Positions 23,208-32,171 are shown, counted from the stretch's first letter. The stretch: 47,161 nt of DNA from Candidatus Carbonibacillus altaicus (GCA_003050645.1 PEBX01000018.1:1-47161); one strand, 5' to 3'. The notes: generated by a model not told the origin, from the sequence alone. Numbers and translations are program-made.

Positions 23208-24422
23208 TTAAGCCCACGAAGGTGATAAAGCTTGCACCATGCGACGCACACCTTCTTCGACTGTACTTCTCGGTGCGGCGACATTGAGGCGGATGTAGCC
23301 TTCCCCTTCGGGACCATAGTCTGAGCCGAAGTTAACGAGGAGTTTACCGCGTTCTATGATCTTTTCTCTTAGTTCACCTTCGCTTTGTGCATAGGCGCGT
23401 AGATCGATCCACATGAGATATGTTCCTTCGGGCATAAAGATTTTGGCCATCGGAAGCGCATCGCTCAAAGTCTTTTGTACATAACGCATGTTTTCACGCA
23501 GATAATGCAATACCTGATCGAGCCATGCTTCCCCGTTTCTGTAGGCTTCGGTCATCGCCAGTTGGGCAAATGTATTTAAATGATTTAAGCCAAAACGCAA
23601 AAGGGAGTTCGCAAGCTTATCCCGTATCTCCGAATCTTCGACGATGATCATGCTTCCCTGAAGACCGGCTAGGTTAAACGTTTTGGTCGGTGCCATCAAG
23701 GTTAGAACGGGTGTTTTTTGCGCCAGCGGGTGACGTCCGAGTGGAATATGTTTGTGGGGAGGAAAGACGAGATCGGCATGGATTTCGTCAGAGACGATTG
23801 CTATCTTATACCGCATGGCAAGCTCAAGGAGCGCTGTAAGCTCCGCTTCCGTAAAGACGCGTCCGGTCGGATTGTGCGGGGAACAAAGGAGGATGAGGCG
23901 AGGTTGTTCGTTATGAAGAACGGTTTCTAGGTGCAGCGGATCGAGGACGTATCGCATCGTGCCGCCCGATCCTTCTTCCAGTTTTAAAGGACTTTTGAGA
24001 AGTTTTCGACCACTCGTTTCTACGACGGTATAAAAAGGCTTGTATACAGGAGGAAAAATGAGGACGCCGTCACCCGGTTCGGTCAGCGCGAGAATCGAAA
24101 GCCCCATGGAGGGAACGACACCCGGACTAAAAAGAATTGCGTCGTCTTTCACGTCCCACCCGTGCCGCTTCTTTAGCCAGTAGCGGACACTGTCTTTAAG
24201 CTGCACATCGGCCGTCGAATAGCCCAAAATGCCATGATCGAGCCTGCTACGAAGAACCTCAAGAACAGATGTGGGAGCAGGAAAGTCCATGTCGGCGACC
24301 CACATGGGGAGAATATCCTGTGCTTTTTCCTCGGTAAGATTAAAATAACGCGGGTAGGCGTCCCACTTGATCGACGCGGTTCCCCGCCGATCGATCAAAC
24401 GATCGAATGCATCTTCGTGCAT
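23208..24422 (-). CDS. patB: PatB/MalY-type cysteine-S-conjugate beta-lyase
   Basis: A PLP enzyme of fold type I that cleaves the C-S bond of cystathionine or cysteine conjugates, and may also transaminate. The 404-residue protein has the MalY/PatB opening (IKWDAYPRYF and LPMWVADMDFPAP), HNPTGR with N184, SDEIHADLVF with the PLP aspartate D202, and APTKTFNLAG with the PLP lysine K247. The C-terminal RLNVAAPRS arginine region binds the substrate carboxylate. ATG at 24422 is chosen because AAGGAG lies 10 bases upstream; its A is shared with the stop codon of the LysR gene (TGATG), so the two genes are translationally coupled. The pair regulator plus C-S lyase suggests induction by a sulfur compound; the true substrate is unknown. 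Confidence 0.9.
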   Translation of the reverse strand: MHEDAFDRLIDRRGTASIKWDAYPRYFNLTEEKAQDILPMWVADMDFPAPTSVLEVLRSRLDHGILGYSTADVQLKDSVRYWLKKRHGWDVKDDAILFSPGVVPSMGLSILALTEPGDGVLIFPPVYKPFYTVVETSGRKLLKSPLKLEEGSGGTMRYVLDPLHLETVLHNEQPRLILLCSPHNPTGRVFTEAELTALLELAMRYKIAIVSDEIHADLVFPPHKHIPLGRHPLAQKTPVLTLMAPTKTFNLAGLQGSMIIVEDSEIRDKLANSLLRFGLNHLNTFAQLAMTEAYRNGEAWLDQVLHYLRENMRYVQKTLSDALPMAKIFMPEGTYLMWIDLRAYAQSEGELREKIIERGKLLVNFGSDYGPEGEGYIRLNVAAPRSTVEEGVRRMVQALSPSWA

Positions 24423-25297
24423 CAATGGTAATCTCCTTCCGTATTCAGTAATGTCTCCCAAAAAAGGCGGGCAATGCGCGAAGGGAATGGGCCTTTCAGT
24501 CGGACCATATAAAGCGGTCGGTAATACGAGGGCGGGACGAGCGGCAGGCGGATCAGAACATCCTTATCGATTTCTTCCTGAACAGAGCGGAGCGGCAAAA
24601 GACCTACACCTAGTCCTTTGACAACGCCTTGTTTGACCAGGCGATTATTATTAAAAGATATGATATCCAGCTGATCTAAAGCGAGTCCTAGCTGTTCGAT
24701 ATAATGTTCTGTGTGTGCGCGCATCGTGCAGCCGACTTCACGCATGACCCAAGGACCTTTGACGACATCTTTTTTTGTGTGGAGATCACGCCGTATCACG
24801 GGAATCATCTCATCCTGGGCAAAGACGGCATACGTAAAAGGTCCTTCGGGAATGCGACCTTCGACCAAGGCAATATGCGCTAAACCTTTTTCAACTTGAT
24901 GTAAAGCGTCTTCGGTTGTGCTCACGTACGGGTGAATCTGATCAAAACGTATCCCTTCTTTTTCGATAAAAGACTTCATCAGGTCGAAGAGGAAGTATTC
25001 GCCGATCGTATTGCTCGTGCTGATGTGAAGCGGACTCTCATCATTTTTTAAAGCGTACGCTTCCATATTGTAATACATATCGAGAAGCGCTTCGGCATGA
25101 GGTATCAGCTTTCTGCCAAAAGCAGTCAGAACGATCTGCCGGGGCTGACGTTCAAAAAGCGCCTGGGAAAAATGGACTTCCAGAGCGCGAATATGATGAC
25201 TGACGGCAGGTTGGGATAGATTTAAAAGTTCGGCAGCTCGCGAAAAACTTTTTGTCTTGGCTACCGTCACAAAGGTTTTGAGATGATCGATATTCAT
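24422..25297 (-). CDS. LysR-family transcriptional regulator
   Basis: A 291-residue LysR-type regulator. The N-terminal helix-turn-helix is clear (LKTFVTVAKTKSFSRAAELLNLSQPAVSHHIRALE, residues 6-40), followed by a CysB-like effector domain from about residue 90 with GEYFLFDLMKSF and a GLGVGLLPLRSV segment. AGGGGGC upstream on the minus strand supports ATG at 25297. It is co-transcribed with patB, sharing one base of stop and start. LysR genes of this layout usually control their own operon or a neighbour; a role in sulfur amino acid metabolism is inferred from patB. The 289-bp spacer to the divergent cytochrome gene could hold its operator, but no clean T-N11-A repeat was recognised there. 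Confidence 0.92.
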   Translation of the reverse strand: MNIDHLKTFVTVAKTKSFSRAAELLNLSQPAVSHHIRALEVHFSQALFERQPRQIVLTAFGRKLIPHAEALLDMYYNMEAYALKNDESPLHISTSNTIGEYFLFDLMKSFIEKEGIRFDQIHPYVSTTEDALHQVEKGLAHIALVEGRIPEGPFTYAVFAQDEMIPVIRRDLHTKKDVVKGPWVMREVGCTMRAHTEHYIEQLGLALDQLDIISFNNNRLVKQGVVKGLGVGLLPLRSVQEEIDKDVLIRLPLVPPSYYRPLYMVRLKGPFPSRIARLFWETLLNTEGDYH

Positions 25298-25586
25298 GAC
25301 TGTGCCCCCTATAAAAATATTTTATCGTAAGCGATAACATTCATCAAGGCAAACGACCTTGGACCCGTCGCATTCCCAACACCTTTGTGTTGACTTTGAT
25401 CAAAAGTTCATTATTTCACGTTATATCACATATTGACTGTGCCGATCTCTGTTTTGCACTATATCCATCGATTTTATGATTCTATTTATGAATCAAGGGG
25501 ATTGCAAAGTCGAATCACGATTCCCGTAGGGGTATGTTATAGTAATGATAGAAAGCACTAATCATCACATGTTAGGAGTGAAGCCC

Positions 25587-26621
25587 ATGGGTAAACTCGG
25601 CAAAATACCGCTTTACCTTGGCATTGCTCTCGTCCTTATTTTTGGTTATGTAGGATGGAAAGCGATTGCAGAAAACCCACATCAGACGGTCCCAGTTTTG
25701 TCACAACTGGATACGATGCCCAAGGTTCCGTCGCTTAAGGATGTACCCCCGGGGGAAAAAGGGGAGTCGATAAAGCGCGGTTATGAGTATTTTGTAAACA
25801 CCGCCGTCGCTCTTCCCGAGCATGTTGGTAACAAGCTTTCTTGTGCAAGCTGTCACGCGGACGGGGGAACCGGACCGAGCTTGAACCTTGTCGGCATTCA
25901 GACGGTGTTCCCGCAGTACAACAGCCGTTCGGGGACAGATATCGTTTTGGAAGACCGCATTCAGCAATGTTTTGATCGCAGCATGAGCGGTGCTTCTCCG
26001 GCCAAAGACAGCCAGATCATGAAAGATATGGTCGCTTACTTAGAGTACATCTCTGAAAACGTACCGAAAGATCTTGAAAAGCGTACTTGGGTGCCCAAGT
26101 TGGCCTTGGGTGGACCGCTTCCGACACCGAATCTGGCCAATGGGGAAAAACTGTTTTCACAGTCGTGTGCAGCCTGTCACGGTGTGAACGGTGAAGGCAG
26201 TCAGTACGGACCGACGGTTGGTCCGGCGCTTTGGGGGCCTGATTCGTTTAACATTGGCGCCGGTATGGCCCGTGTTCGTACAGCTGCCGGCTATATTCAA
26301 AAATACATGCCGAAGATGACGATGGGCTACCGTGCCCCGGGTACGCTTTCGACGCAAGAGGCGGTTGATCTCGCCGCGTATATTCTCTCTCATCCGCGCC
26401 CGGATCGCCCGCAACCCAATGCCGCAACGGCGAACGGGGAAGATTCTTGGGTGAACGACTATCCGAAAGGCGAACAGCCGGATGATATTGCCTACTTCAA
26501 CAAGGCGCTCTTAGAAATAGGTGCAGACAAAGATCCAAATCTACCCTGGTATACAGCATATGCCCAACGTGCCATTGAAGCTTATAAGGCGAAAGAAGCC
26601 AAAGAGGCGGCGAATAAATAA
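25587..26621 (+). CDS. tsdA: diheme cytochrome c, thiosulfate dehydrogenase (TsdA)-like
   Basis: TsdA oxidises two thiosulfates to tetrathionate, or works in reverse. The 344-residue protein has an N-terminal membrane anchor (about residues 7-25) and two c-type heme sites, CASCH at 86-90 and CAACH at 194-198. TsdA-like strings surround them: GTGPSLNLVGIQTVFPQYNSRSGT, ERIQQCFDRSMSG-like (here DRIQQCFDRSMSG) and ALWGPDSFNIGAGM. C128 sits where TsdA has its rare cysteine heme ligand. K243-M244 lie 45-46 residues after the second heme histidine, where Allochromatium TsdA has its Lys/Met ligand-switch pair. ATG at 25587 follows TAGGAGTG. A bd-like membrane complex follows in the same operon, a possible electron acceptor. 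The exact substrate is inferred. Confidence 0.83.
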   Translation: MGKLGKIPLYLGIALVLIFGYVGWKAIAENPHQTVPVLSQLDTMPKVPSLKDVPPGEKGESIKRGYEYFVNTAVALPEHVGNKLSCASCHADGGTGPSLNLVGIQTVFPQYNSRSGTDIVLEDRIQQCFDRSMSGASPAKDSQIMKDMVAYLEYISENVPKDLEKRTWVPKLALGGPLPTPNLANGEKLFSQSCAACHGVNGEGSQYGPTVGPALWGPDSFNIGAGMARVRTAAGYIQKYMPKMTMGYRAPGTLSTQEAVDLAAYILSHPRPDRPQPNAATANGEDSWVNDYPKGEQPDDIAYFNKALLEIGADKDPNLPWYTAYAQRAIEAYKAKEAKEAANK

Positions 26622-26684
26622 GGCTGCCTCTCAACCCGCCAACTCACATATTCTTGTATATTCTTGTAAAAAGGGGGTTTTTCC

Positions 26685-28160
26685 ATGTTCACCGATCTGC
26701 TCGGTTTTTACCCACAGTGGTACGTGCCGAATTTTGGTTCGGGATACGTTGTGGCGCTTATCGCCTCGACGCATGTCCTGTTCTCTCACATTTCGGTCGG
26801 GGCTTCGTTTCTTCTGGCTTATTTAATGACCAAGGCGTATCGCGGTAATCATGAAGAAATCTACGATTACGTTAAAAAATATTTATTTACCCTGCTCTTA
26901 ACCTCTTATATTATCGGGTCGCTGACGGGACCGGGGATTTGGTTTTCCACGACCGTCTCTAATCCGCGCGGCATCTCAGCCCTCATCCATAACTTCGTCT
27001 GGGCCTGGGCTGCCGAGTGGGTCTGGTTCGTCACGGAGGTTGCGCTCGTCTATATTCTCTATTACATCTTCGATAAAGTCGATAAGAAAACCGTCATGCA
27101 CCTCTCTTGGGTATTTGCCATCGTCTCCTGGGGAACGCTTCTCATTATCGTCGGTATTCTTGCCTTTATGATGTCGCCGGGTAGTGAAAAGTGGTTTGTA
27201 ACGGGGAATATTATGGATGCTTTCTTTAACCCCAACTACTTCCCGCAAGTCGGCGTACGCACGAGCTTTACGGTGGCACTCGCGGCGCTTATGGGTCTTG
27301 CCGTTGCGACGCGTATTAAAGAGACCGCCCTTCGTCAAGATCTCGTGCGCACGATGTCTATGGCCGGGATCGGCGGTCTCATCTTCGCTGGTATGTTTAT
27401 GGTCTGGTATCTCGATACGCTGCCGGGTCGAGCTAAGGTGACGCTAGACTTTGCCATTCCGCCAGCGTTTAAGACGGTCATCTTCGTCTCGATTGCTGTG
27501 CTCGCGCTCATCTTCGCCCTCTTTTATATCTGGCCGAAGGCCAACCGGTCGACCGCTTTTCTCATCGTTCTCATGGTGGCCGTATTGGGATTGACCATCT
27601 TCCCGCAGGAGCGCATTCGCGAATGGCTGCGTAAACCCTATATCGCCGGTGACTTCCTCTATGTGAACCAGGTTGTGGCAAGGGATGTGCCCGGGAAAAA
27701 TATTACCAATGAAATCGATACGATCGATGAAAAAGGTTTCTTAAAAGTGCATCCGTTTGTTCCGGAGAGTGTGAAGACGATTACGCCTGAAAATATGTTA
27801 GAAGCAGGCCGAGCCATGGCGATGATCAGCTGTGCCTCCTGTCACAGCCTCGACGAAGGTGGTCCGCGTCCGCTCGTTCTGAAGATGGAAGGGATTACTC
27901 GCCCGGATCTCATCTACCAGTTCATCGAACGGCGACTGTCAGGCGATCCGCATAAAGGTGCTTCACCGTACATGCCGAAGATTACCGGGACCGACGAAGA
28001 GATTAAAGCGCTCTCTTACTATCTCGCACACTTAAACTATGAATATCTCGTCGCCAAACAGCGCGGTGTGCCGCTGACCGAGGTGCAAAAAGAACAGTTG
28101 GAAGCGCCTATTCCACAACCAGAATTGACGCAAAAAGAACAACCACAGGCAGCACGTTAA
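26685..28160 (+). CDS. cytochrome bd-like membrane subunit I with C-terminal c-heme domain
   Basis: A 491-residue protein with about nine hydrophobic segments in residues 20-310 and a soluble tail. The first helix (STHVLFSHISVGASFLL, H30 and H35) and the later segments SLTGPGIWF, WAAEWVWFVTEVALVYILY (E111, E118) and FFNPNYFPQVGVRTSF follow the layout of CydA, subunit I of bd quinol oxidases, but the quinol-binding loop is not recognisable. From about residue 365 a mono-heme cytochrome c domain follows, with CASCH at 383-387 and PYMPKITG supplying a probable Met ligand. AAGGGGG precedes ATG 26685; a 10-bp direct repeat lies at 26649-26668. It lies between tsdA and a second membrane subunit. 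Oxygen reduction is inferred; nitric oxide or quinone chemistry cannot be excluded. Confidence 0.72.
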   Translation: MFTDLLGFYPQWYVPNFGSGYVVALIASTHVLFSHISVGASFLLAYLMTKAYRGNHEEIYDYVKKYLFTLLLTSYIIGSLTGPGIWFSTTVSNPRGISALIHNFVWAWAAEWVWFVTEVALVYILYYIFDKVDKKTVMHLSWVFAIVSWGTLLIIVGILAFMMSPGSEKWFVTGNIMDAFFNPNYFPQVGVRTSFTVALAALMGLAVATRIKETALRQDLVRTMSMAGIGGLIFAGMFMVWYLDTLPGRAKVTLDFAIPPAFKTVIFVSIAVLALIFALFYIWPKANRSTAFLIVLMVAVLGLTIFPQERIREWLRKPYIAGDFLYVNQVVARDVPGKNITNEIDTIDEKGFLKVHPFVPESVKTITPENMLEAGRAMAMISCASCHSLDEGGPRPLVLKMEGITRPDLIYQFIERRLSGDPHKGASPYMPKITGTDEEIKALSYYLAHLNYEYLVAKQRGVPLTEVQKEQLEAPIPQPELTQKEQPQAAR

Positions 28161-28243
28161 AAGCAATAAACATAGGTAAGAGGTATAACAATCGCTGCTC
28201 ATTGTATGTGCACGTTCTTTAAAGCTTTAGAGGAGGGAATACG

Positions 28244-29464
28244 ATGCCGGATGTAGGGACGCTCCTTAATACATTGCGTTCGCCCAGTGGAGTAGACTTC
28301 TACCCTGTGGTCATCCAAGTTCTCATGGTCTTGACTTGGGCCGTTCACATGTTTTTTATCAACCTTGTCATTGGAAGTATGTTTCTAACAATTTACGGTT
28401 ATTTCCAAAAAGATTTGCGCTGGCGTCATCTCAGCCAGAAACTAATTAAAATAGCGATTATCTCCCTTTCATTAGGGATTGTGTTTGGGGTTGCACCGCT
28501 CCTCTTTACACAAACAATCTATGATAACTTGTGGTATACGGCCAATAATCTCTCCGCTTCCTGGGTCGTTACGTTTGTTCCGGTCGTGATCGTTGCCTAC
28601 TACGCTGCTTACTTTTTCTACTTCCGCAATAAAGATCGCTCACCGGTGTGGCTAGGGGTATTCCCGATCATTTCGCTCCTGCTTATCCTTTTAGCTGGCT
28701 CGATCATGCATATCTTTTCGTATCAAGAACTCTTCCCGGATAAATGGATCGACTGGTACACGAACGGTGGTACGACAATGAATACGGATGGCTGGCATGT
28801 GTATGCTTTCAGCATCCCTCGCTTCCTCATGTTCATTTTCCTTTCTTTCTTTGTGACCGGGATTTTCTTAAAAGGGTATGCATGGTTTTTCGGCAAACGC
28901 ACGGATATGGATCAGGATGAAGTGACGTGGTTCGGTACGGTCGGGCACAAAGTCGCTATCGTGTCTGGAGGTCTCCTGATTGCCGACGCAATTTTGTACA
29001 ACATCTTGCAGGGAACGATGATGCATCCCGTCATCTGGGGGACGATCGGTTTTGTTGCTGTCGTGTGGGCGCTTCTCATCGCCTGGGGCAATCGGAAGAT
29101 GAGCTGGACGGCACCGACTCTCGTCATCCTGGCTGGCCTTTCGGATCTTTCGATCGGGATTATGCGCGAAGCGATTCGCATGATCGAACTCGCCCAGTAT
29201 AATCATACGATTTATGATTATCCGCTTAACATGGATATCTTTGGACCGATTTTCTTCTTCGGCACGCTAGCCGTCGGGATCGCCATCTTTACTTTTGTCC
29301 TCTACGTGCTCTATAAAGGTGGCCGTGTGGCGGGCGTGTATGAAGCGAGCAAAGTCGAGACAGCGAACACCGCCTGGCGCATGGCCTGGTATGCAGTCGT
29401 TATGTGGCTCATCGTCTTTTGGGGAACGGGCGTTATCGTTCTTTCGCAACTCAATAATTACTAA
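28244..29464 (+). CDS. second membrane subunit of the bd-like complex
   Basis: A 406-residue protein with about ten hydrophobic helices. Its N-terminal region repeats the plan of the preceding subunit: TWAVHMFFINLVIGSMFL matches STHVLFSHISVGASFLL, and SLSLGIVFGVAPLLF matches SYIIGSLTGPGIWF, so the two appear to be diverged homologues and not a CydA/CydB pair in the strict sense. It has no c-heme motif. Several histidines lie in or near helices (WAVHMF, IMHIFSY, MHPVIWG), some of which could bind heme b. An AGAGGAGGGAATACG ribosome site precedes ATG 28244. It is 83 bp behind subunit I and ends the operon; a terminator lies 260 bp further on. I do not recognise a standard gene name. Confidence 0.65.
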   Translation: MPDVGTLLNTLRSPSGVDFYPVVIQVLMVLTWAVHMFFINLVIGSMFLTIYGYFQKDLRWRHLSQKLIKIAIISLSLGIVFGVAPLLFTQTIYDNLWYTANNLSASWVVTFVPVVIVAYYAAYFFYFRNKDRSPVWLGVFPIISLLLILLAGSIMHIFSYQELFPDKWIDWYTNGGTTMNTDGWHVYAFSIPRFLMFIFLSFFVTGIFLKGYAWFFGKRTDMDQDEVTWFGTVGHKVAIVSGGLLIADAILYNILQGTMMHPVIWGTIGFVAVVWALLIAWGNRKMSWTAPTLVILAGLSDLSIGIMREAIRMIELAQYNHTIYDYPLNMDIFGPIFFFGTLAVGIAIFTFVLYVLYKGGRVAGVYEASKVETANTAWRMAWYAVVMWLIVFWGTGVIVLSQLNNY

Positions 29465-29540
29465 GTCATTACGTATGAATCGCTATGAAAAGACAAGATG
29501 AGTAACATGAAGTTAATATGGGTCGCTTGACATATAAAAT

Positions 29541-29588
29541 GGATGAAGCATGGGTTGGATGAAGCATGGGTTGGATGAAGCATGGGTC
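29541..29588. repeat. 16-bp tandem repeat, 3 copies
   Basis: GGATGAAGCATGGGTT lies at 29541-29556 and 29557-29572, and with one change in the last base at 29573-29588. Diverged pieces (for example GGATGAAGTATAGGTT near 29689-29704) suggest an older, larger array. Confidence 0.9.
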
Positions 29589-29723
29589 GGGAGAGGTTTA
29601 GGGCGGATAAAGTGTATCTAAGTGTATCTAAAGATGGAAAGAAACTATATAAGGTGGATTGTATGTAGGATGTGTTATTATAGATCGGATGAAGTATAGG
29701 TTGGATGAGCACGGTGCACGACA

Positions 29724-29746
29724 GAAAAAAGCGCCGCGCTTTTTTC
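29724..29746. terminator. bidirectional Rho-independent terminator
   Basis: GAAAAAAGCG (29724-29733) and CGCTTTTTTC (29737-29746) form a perfect 10-bp stem with loop CCG. The A and T runs make it usable in both directions. It is the first strong terminator after the cytochrome operon. Confidence 0.8.
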
Positions 29747-29850
29747 TTCACTTATTTCGTGTTTCGAGATAAAATAATATGTGTGGTCGTTTATCTACTG
29801 CACCCATTTACTACCCATTGACTATTTAAAAAAAAAGTGAGGGATCATGG

Positions 29851-31374
29851 ATGCAAATTGAGGTGCTTCAAACAAAAATTTTAGAAACGCCGGCCGACGG
29901 TCTCATCGTCGGTGTGAGTACGGCGCTTCTCGATGAGCAGGGGCTCTTGCCACGCTTAAACGATGCGTTGCGCGGTGTGATTGGGGAAGAAATCAAAGGC
30001 AGAAGGCTTACCGGAAAGCTCGGGGACGTGCGTATCGTACATACGCTGGGGCTTTTACCGGTGCGCGCTGTCATTCTGGTCGGTATCGGAGAGCGCGGAG
30101 AACTTAACGCTCACAAACTAAAAGAGACTTGGGCCAAGGCACTGAATAAAGCGCGACATGAAGGGCTGGCAGAACTCCTCGTCTGTTTTGGTTCGTTTCG
30201 TGCTGATGGAGTAGACGCACGCAAGCTGGGTGAGACGTTTGCTCTTTCGGCGCACCTCAGCCAATATCGGTTTCAAGATTACAAAACAAAGCGCGAAGAA
30301 GCCGATGAACGTACGATTACCCGTCTGGCCTTAGGCATCCCGCCGGAATTAAAAGAAGACGTTCTCTACGGTCTGGAAACGGGTACGCACATTGCTGATG
30401 GTGTAAATCTAGCCCGTACGCTCGTCAGCACACCGGCCAATAAACTCACACCCGAAGTGTTCAGCGCACGCGTTGTTGAGGTGGCCAAACGTTACGATCT
30501 CTCTTATGAAGTGCTGGAGAAGCGCGATATGGAAGAACTGGGGATGGGCGCGCTTCTCGCTGTGGCTCAGGGTAGCGCGAACCCACCCAAACTCGTGACG
30601 GTCCGCTACAAGGGGCGTCCTACCTGGGAGAGCGAGCCCGTCGTTGCCTTTGTAGGTAAAGGCATTACCTTTGACACCGGGGGCATTTCTTTAAAACCGT
30701 CGCTCAACATGGAAGAGATGATCATGGACATGGGCGGCGCTGCGGCTGTGGCCGGGGCGATGGAAGCGATCGCCCGAATCAGACCGGAGATCAACATCCT
30801 CTTCGTCATGCCCATGGTCGAAAACATGCCCGATGGTGCCGCCTATCGCCCGGGAGATGTGCTCACATCGATGAGCGGGAAAACGATCGAAGTCATCTCC
30901 ACGGACGCTGAAGGACGTCTCATCCTCGCCGATGCGATCACCTACGTAAGACGCCTCGGTGCGACCCATCTCGTTGACCTGGCGACCTTAACCGGGGCGG
31001 TTCTCATCGCGCTCGGGACGCAGACGACGGGGGCGATGACAAATAACGATGACTGGTGGCAGGCCGTGCGTAAGGCCGCCGAGGAGGCGGGGGAGCGTAT
31101 CTGGCTTCTGCCGACGTTTGACGTCTATCGCGAACAGTACAAGAGTGCGGTTGCGGACATGAAAAATACGGGTGGGCGCAACGCCGGAACGATTACCGCG
31201 GGTATGTTCCTCAGCGAATTTGCTGAACAGACGCCTTGGGTGCATCTCGATATTGCCGGTACCGCCTGGGACAGCAAGGGCTCCGATCTTACGCCCAAAG
31301 GTGCAACCGGTGTGATGGTGCAAACACTTGTCGAGCTGGCCAGACAGGAAGCGAAGAAAAAATCGACGGTATGA
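29851..31374 (+). CDS. pepA: leucyl aminopeptidase, M17 family (PepA)
   Basis: A cytosolic two-metal exopeptidase that removes N-terminal residues from peptides, usually as a hexamer. The 507-residue protein has the N-terminal macro-like domain (about 1-165) and the catalytic domain (about 170-500). Metal and catalytic motifs are VGKGITFDTGGISLKP near residue 267 and STDAEGRLILADA near residue 350, with NTGGRNAGTITAGMFL and WVHLDIAGTAW later on. The length equals the family norm. GAGGG lies 7-8 bases ahead of ATG 29851. It is a single gene with a terminator behind it. In some bacteria PepA also binds DNA; nothing in this sequence tells whether it does here. Confidence 0.95.
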   Translation: MQIEVLQTKILETPADGLIVGVSTALLDEQGLLPRLNDALRGVIGEEIKGRRLTGKLGDVRIVHTLGLLPVRAVILVGIGERGELNAHKLKETWAKALNKARHEGLAELLVCFGSFRADGVDARKLGETFALSAHLSQYRFQDYKTKREEADERTITRLALGIPPELKEDVLYGLETGTHIADGVNLARTLVSTPANKLTPEVFSARVVEVAKRYDLSYEVLEKRDMEELGMGALLAVAQGSANPPKLVTVRYKGRPTWESEPVVAFVGKGITFDTGGISLKPSLNMEEMIMDMGGAAAVAGAMEAIARIRPEINILFVMPMVENMPDGAAYRPGDVLTSMSGKTIEVISTDAEGRLILADAITYVRRLGATHLVDLATLTGAVLIALGTQTTGAMTNNDDWWQAVRKAAEEAGERIWLLPTFDVYREQYKSAVADMKNTGGRNAGTITAGMFLSEFAEQTPWVHLDIAGTAWDSKGSDLTPKGATGVMVQTLVELARQEAKKKSTV

Positions 31375-31455
31375 TCGTGGATATGACGACGGCATACCAT
31401 AAGCGATGACATCTATTATATGACGACACCTCAAACAGTTATGTATAGTTTTTGT

Positions 31456-31488
31456 ACCCCCTGGCCCATCGTGCCAGGGGGTTTTTTT
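31456..31488 (+). terminator. Rho-independent terminator of pepA
   Basis: ACCCCCTGGC and GCCAGGGGGT form a 10-bp stem with a 7-base loop, followed by a run of seven T. It lies 80 bases after pepA and abuts the stop codon of the convergent hsp20 gene. Confidence 0.93.
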
Positions 31489-31939
31489 AATCTTGAATCT
31501 GTATGCGCCCATGCGACGGGGGCGTTTTTTTACGTTTCGGTAAGGTGACGGTGAGGAGACCATCTTTAAAGGTAGCAGTAATGCCATCCGCTTCTACATT
31601 TTCTAAAGAGAAATGCCGTTCCATGCGACCGCGGTAACGTTCCCGGCGCAAGTATTGGTCTTCCTTTTTTTCTTCTACCTGACGGTTTTCTTCGACAACG
31701 ATCGAAAGCACGCCGTCGTGATACGCTAAATCAATAGCATCTTTATCCACACCGGGCAGTTCAGCTTCTACGATGTAGGCATCATCCGTTTCGCGAATGT
31801 CGGAACGAAAGCGACCGGCAAACGGTAAAACCGGCCAGGGCTCGTCCCAAAATCTTTCCCACAGATCGTTTACACTAGGTAAATCGAGACCATCCGAGGA
31901 AATACGTTTACGACGCCAGGGACCGGGTACCCAGCTCAT
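31487..31939 (-). CDS. small heat shock protein, Hsp20/alpha-crystallin family
   Basis: An ATP-independent chaperone that holds unfolding proteins. The 150-residue protein has a variable N-terminal arm (1-45) and an alpha-crystallin domain (about 46-135): DIRETDDAYIVEAELPGVDKDAIDL, the YRGRMERHFSLEN strand and GLLTVTLPKRK ending. The C-terminal tail contains the I-x-I anchoring motif (GRIQIQD), which contacts neighbouring subunits in the oligomer. AGGAGGT upstream on the minus strand supports ATG at 31939. It is convergent with pepA. No CIRCE element was recognised in the 280-bp region upstream. Confidence 0.95.
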   Translation of the reverse strand: MSWVPGPWRRKRISSDGLDLPSVNDLWERFWDEPWPVLPFAGRFRSDIRETDDAYIVEAELPGVDKDAIDLAYHDGVLSIVVEENRQVEEKKEDQYLRRERYRGRMERHFSLENVEADGITATFKDGLLTVTLPKRKKTPPSHGRIQIQD

Positions 31940-32108
31940 GGTTGTACCTCCTTTTTTTTTAAAAATCGATGCTTCGGAAAGAGGTGAATCTGTCGTGTCA
32001 AAAGATTTCCTTTCAATGGATATTATATAGCATTTTTCCCATATTAGGCAAGAACGAACTCGAAAAAGTGTGTATGATTTTCAGCTAGCCTTTTCGCTGA
32101 AAGTATTC

Positions 32109-32171
32109 TATAATAGGATTTGTACTGTTTAATATATGATTATATGTACATTCAAATAACGATATATATTA
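32109..32171 (+). promoter_or_regulatory. candidate promoter and AT-rich inverted repeat ahead of the hydrogenase operon
   Basis: A perfect TATAAT lies at 32109-32114 without a good -35 hexamer. Between it and the hyfB start, TAATATAT (32130-32137) and ATATATTA (32164-32171) form an 8-bp inverted repeat. Its position would suit an operator for the ArsR-type regulator that ends the operon, but AT-only arms can arise by chance. Confidence 0.35.

Larger units (their letters stand above)
29465..29850. other. 386-bp spacer after the cytochrome operon
   Basis: No gene was recognised. It holds a three-copy 16-bp tandem repeat (29541-29588), a duplicated 10-mer AGTGTATCTA (29611-29630), and a strong bidirectional terminator hairpin at 29724-29746. 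The part between 29750 and 29840 is AT-rich and may hold the pepA promoter. Confidence 0.7.

Noticed and set aside
25298-25586. Promoter for the cytochrome operon (TTGACT near 25433 with TATA-like sequences after it)
   Set aside because: No -10 hexamer lies at an acceptable distance; too weak to report as a site.
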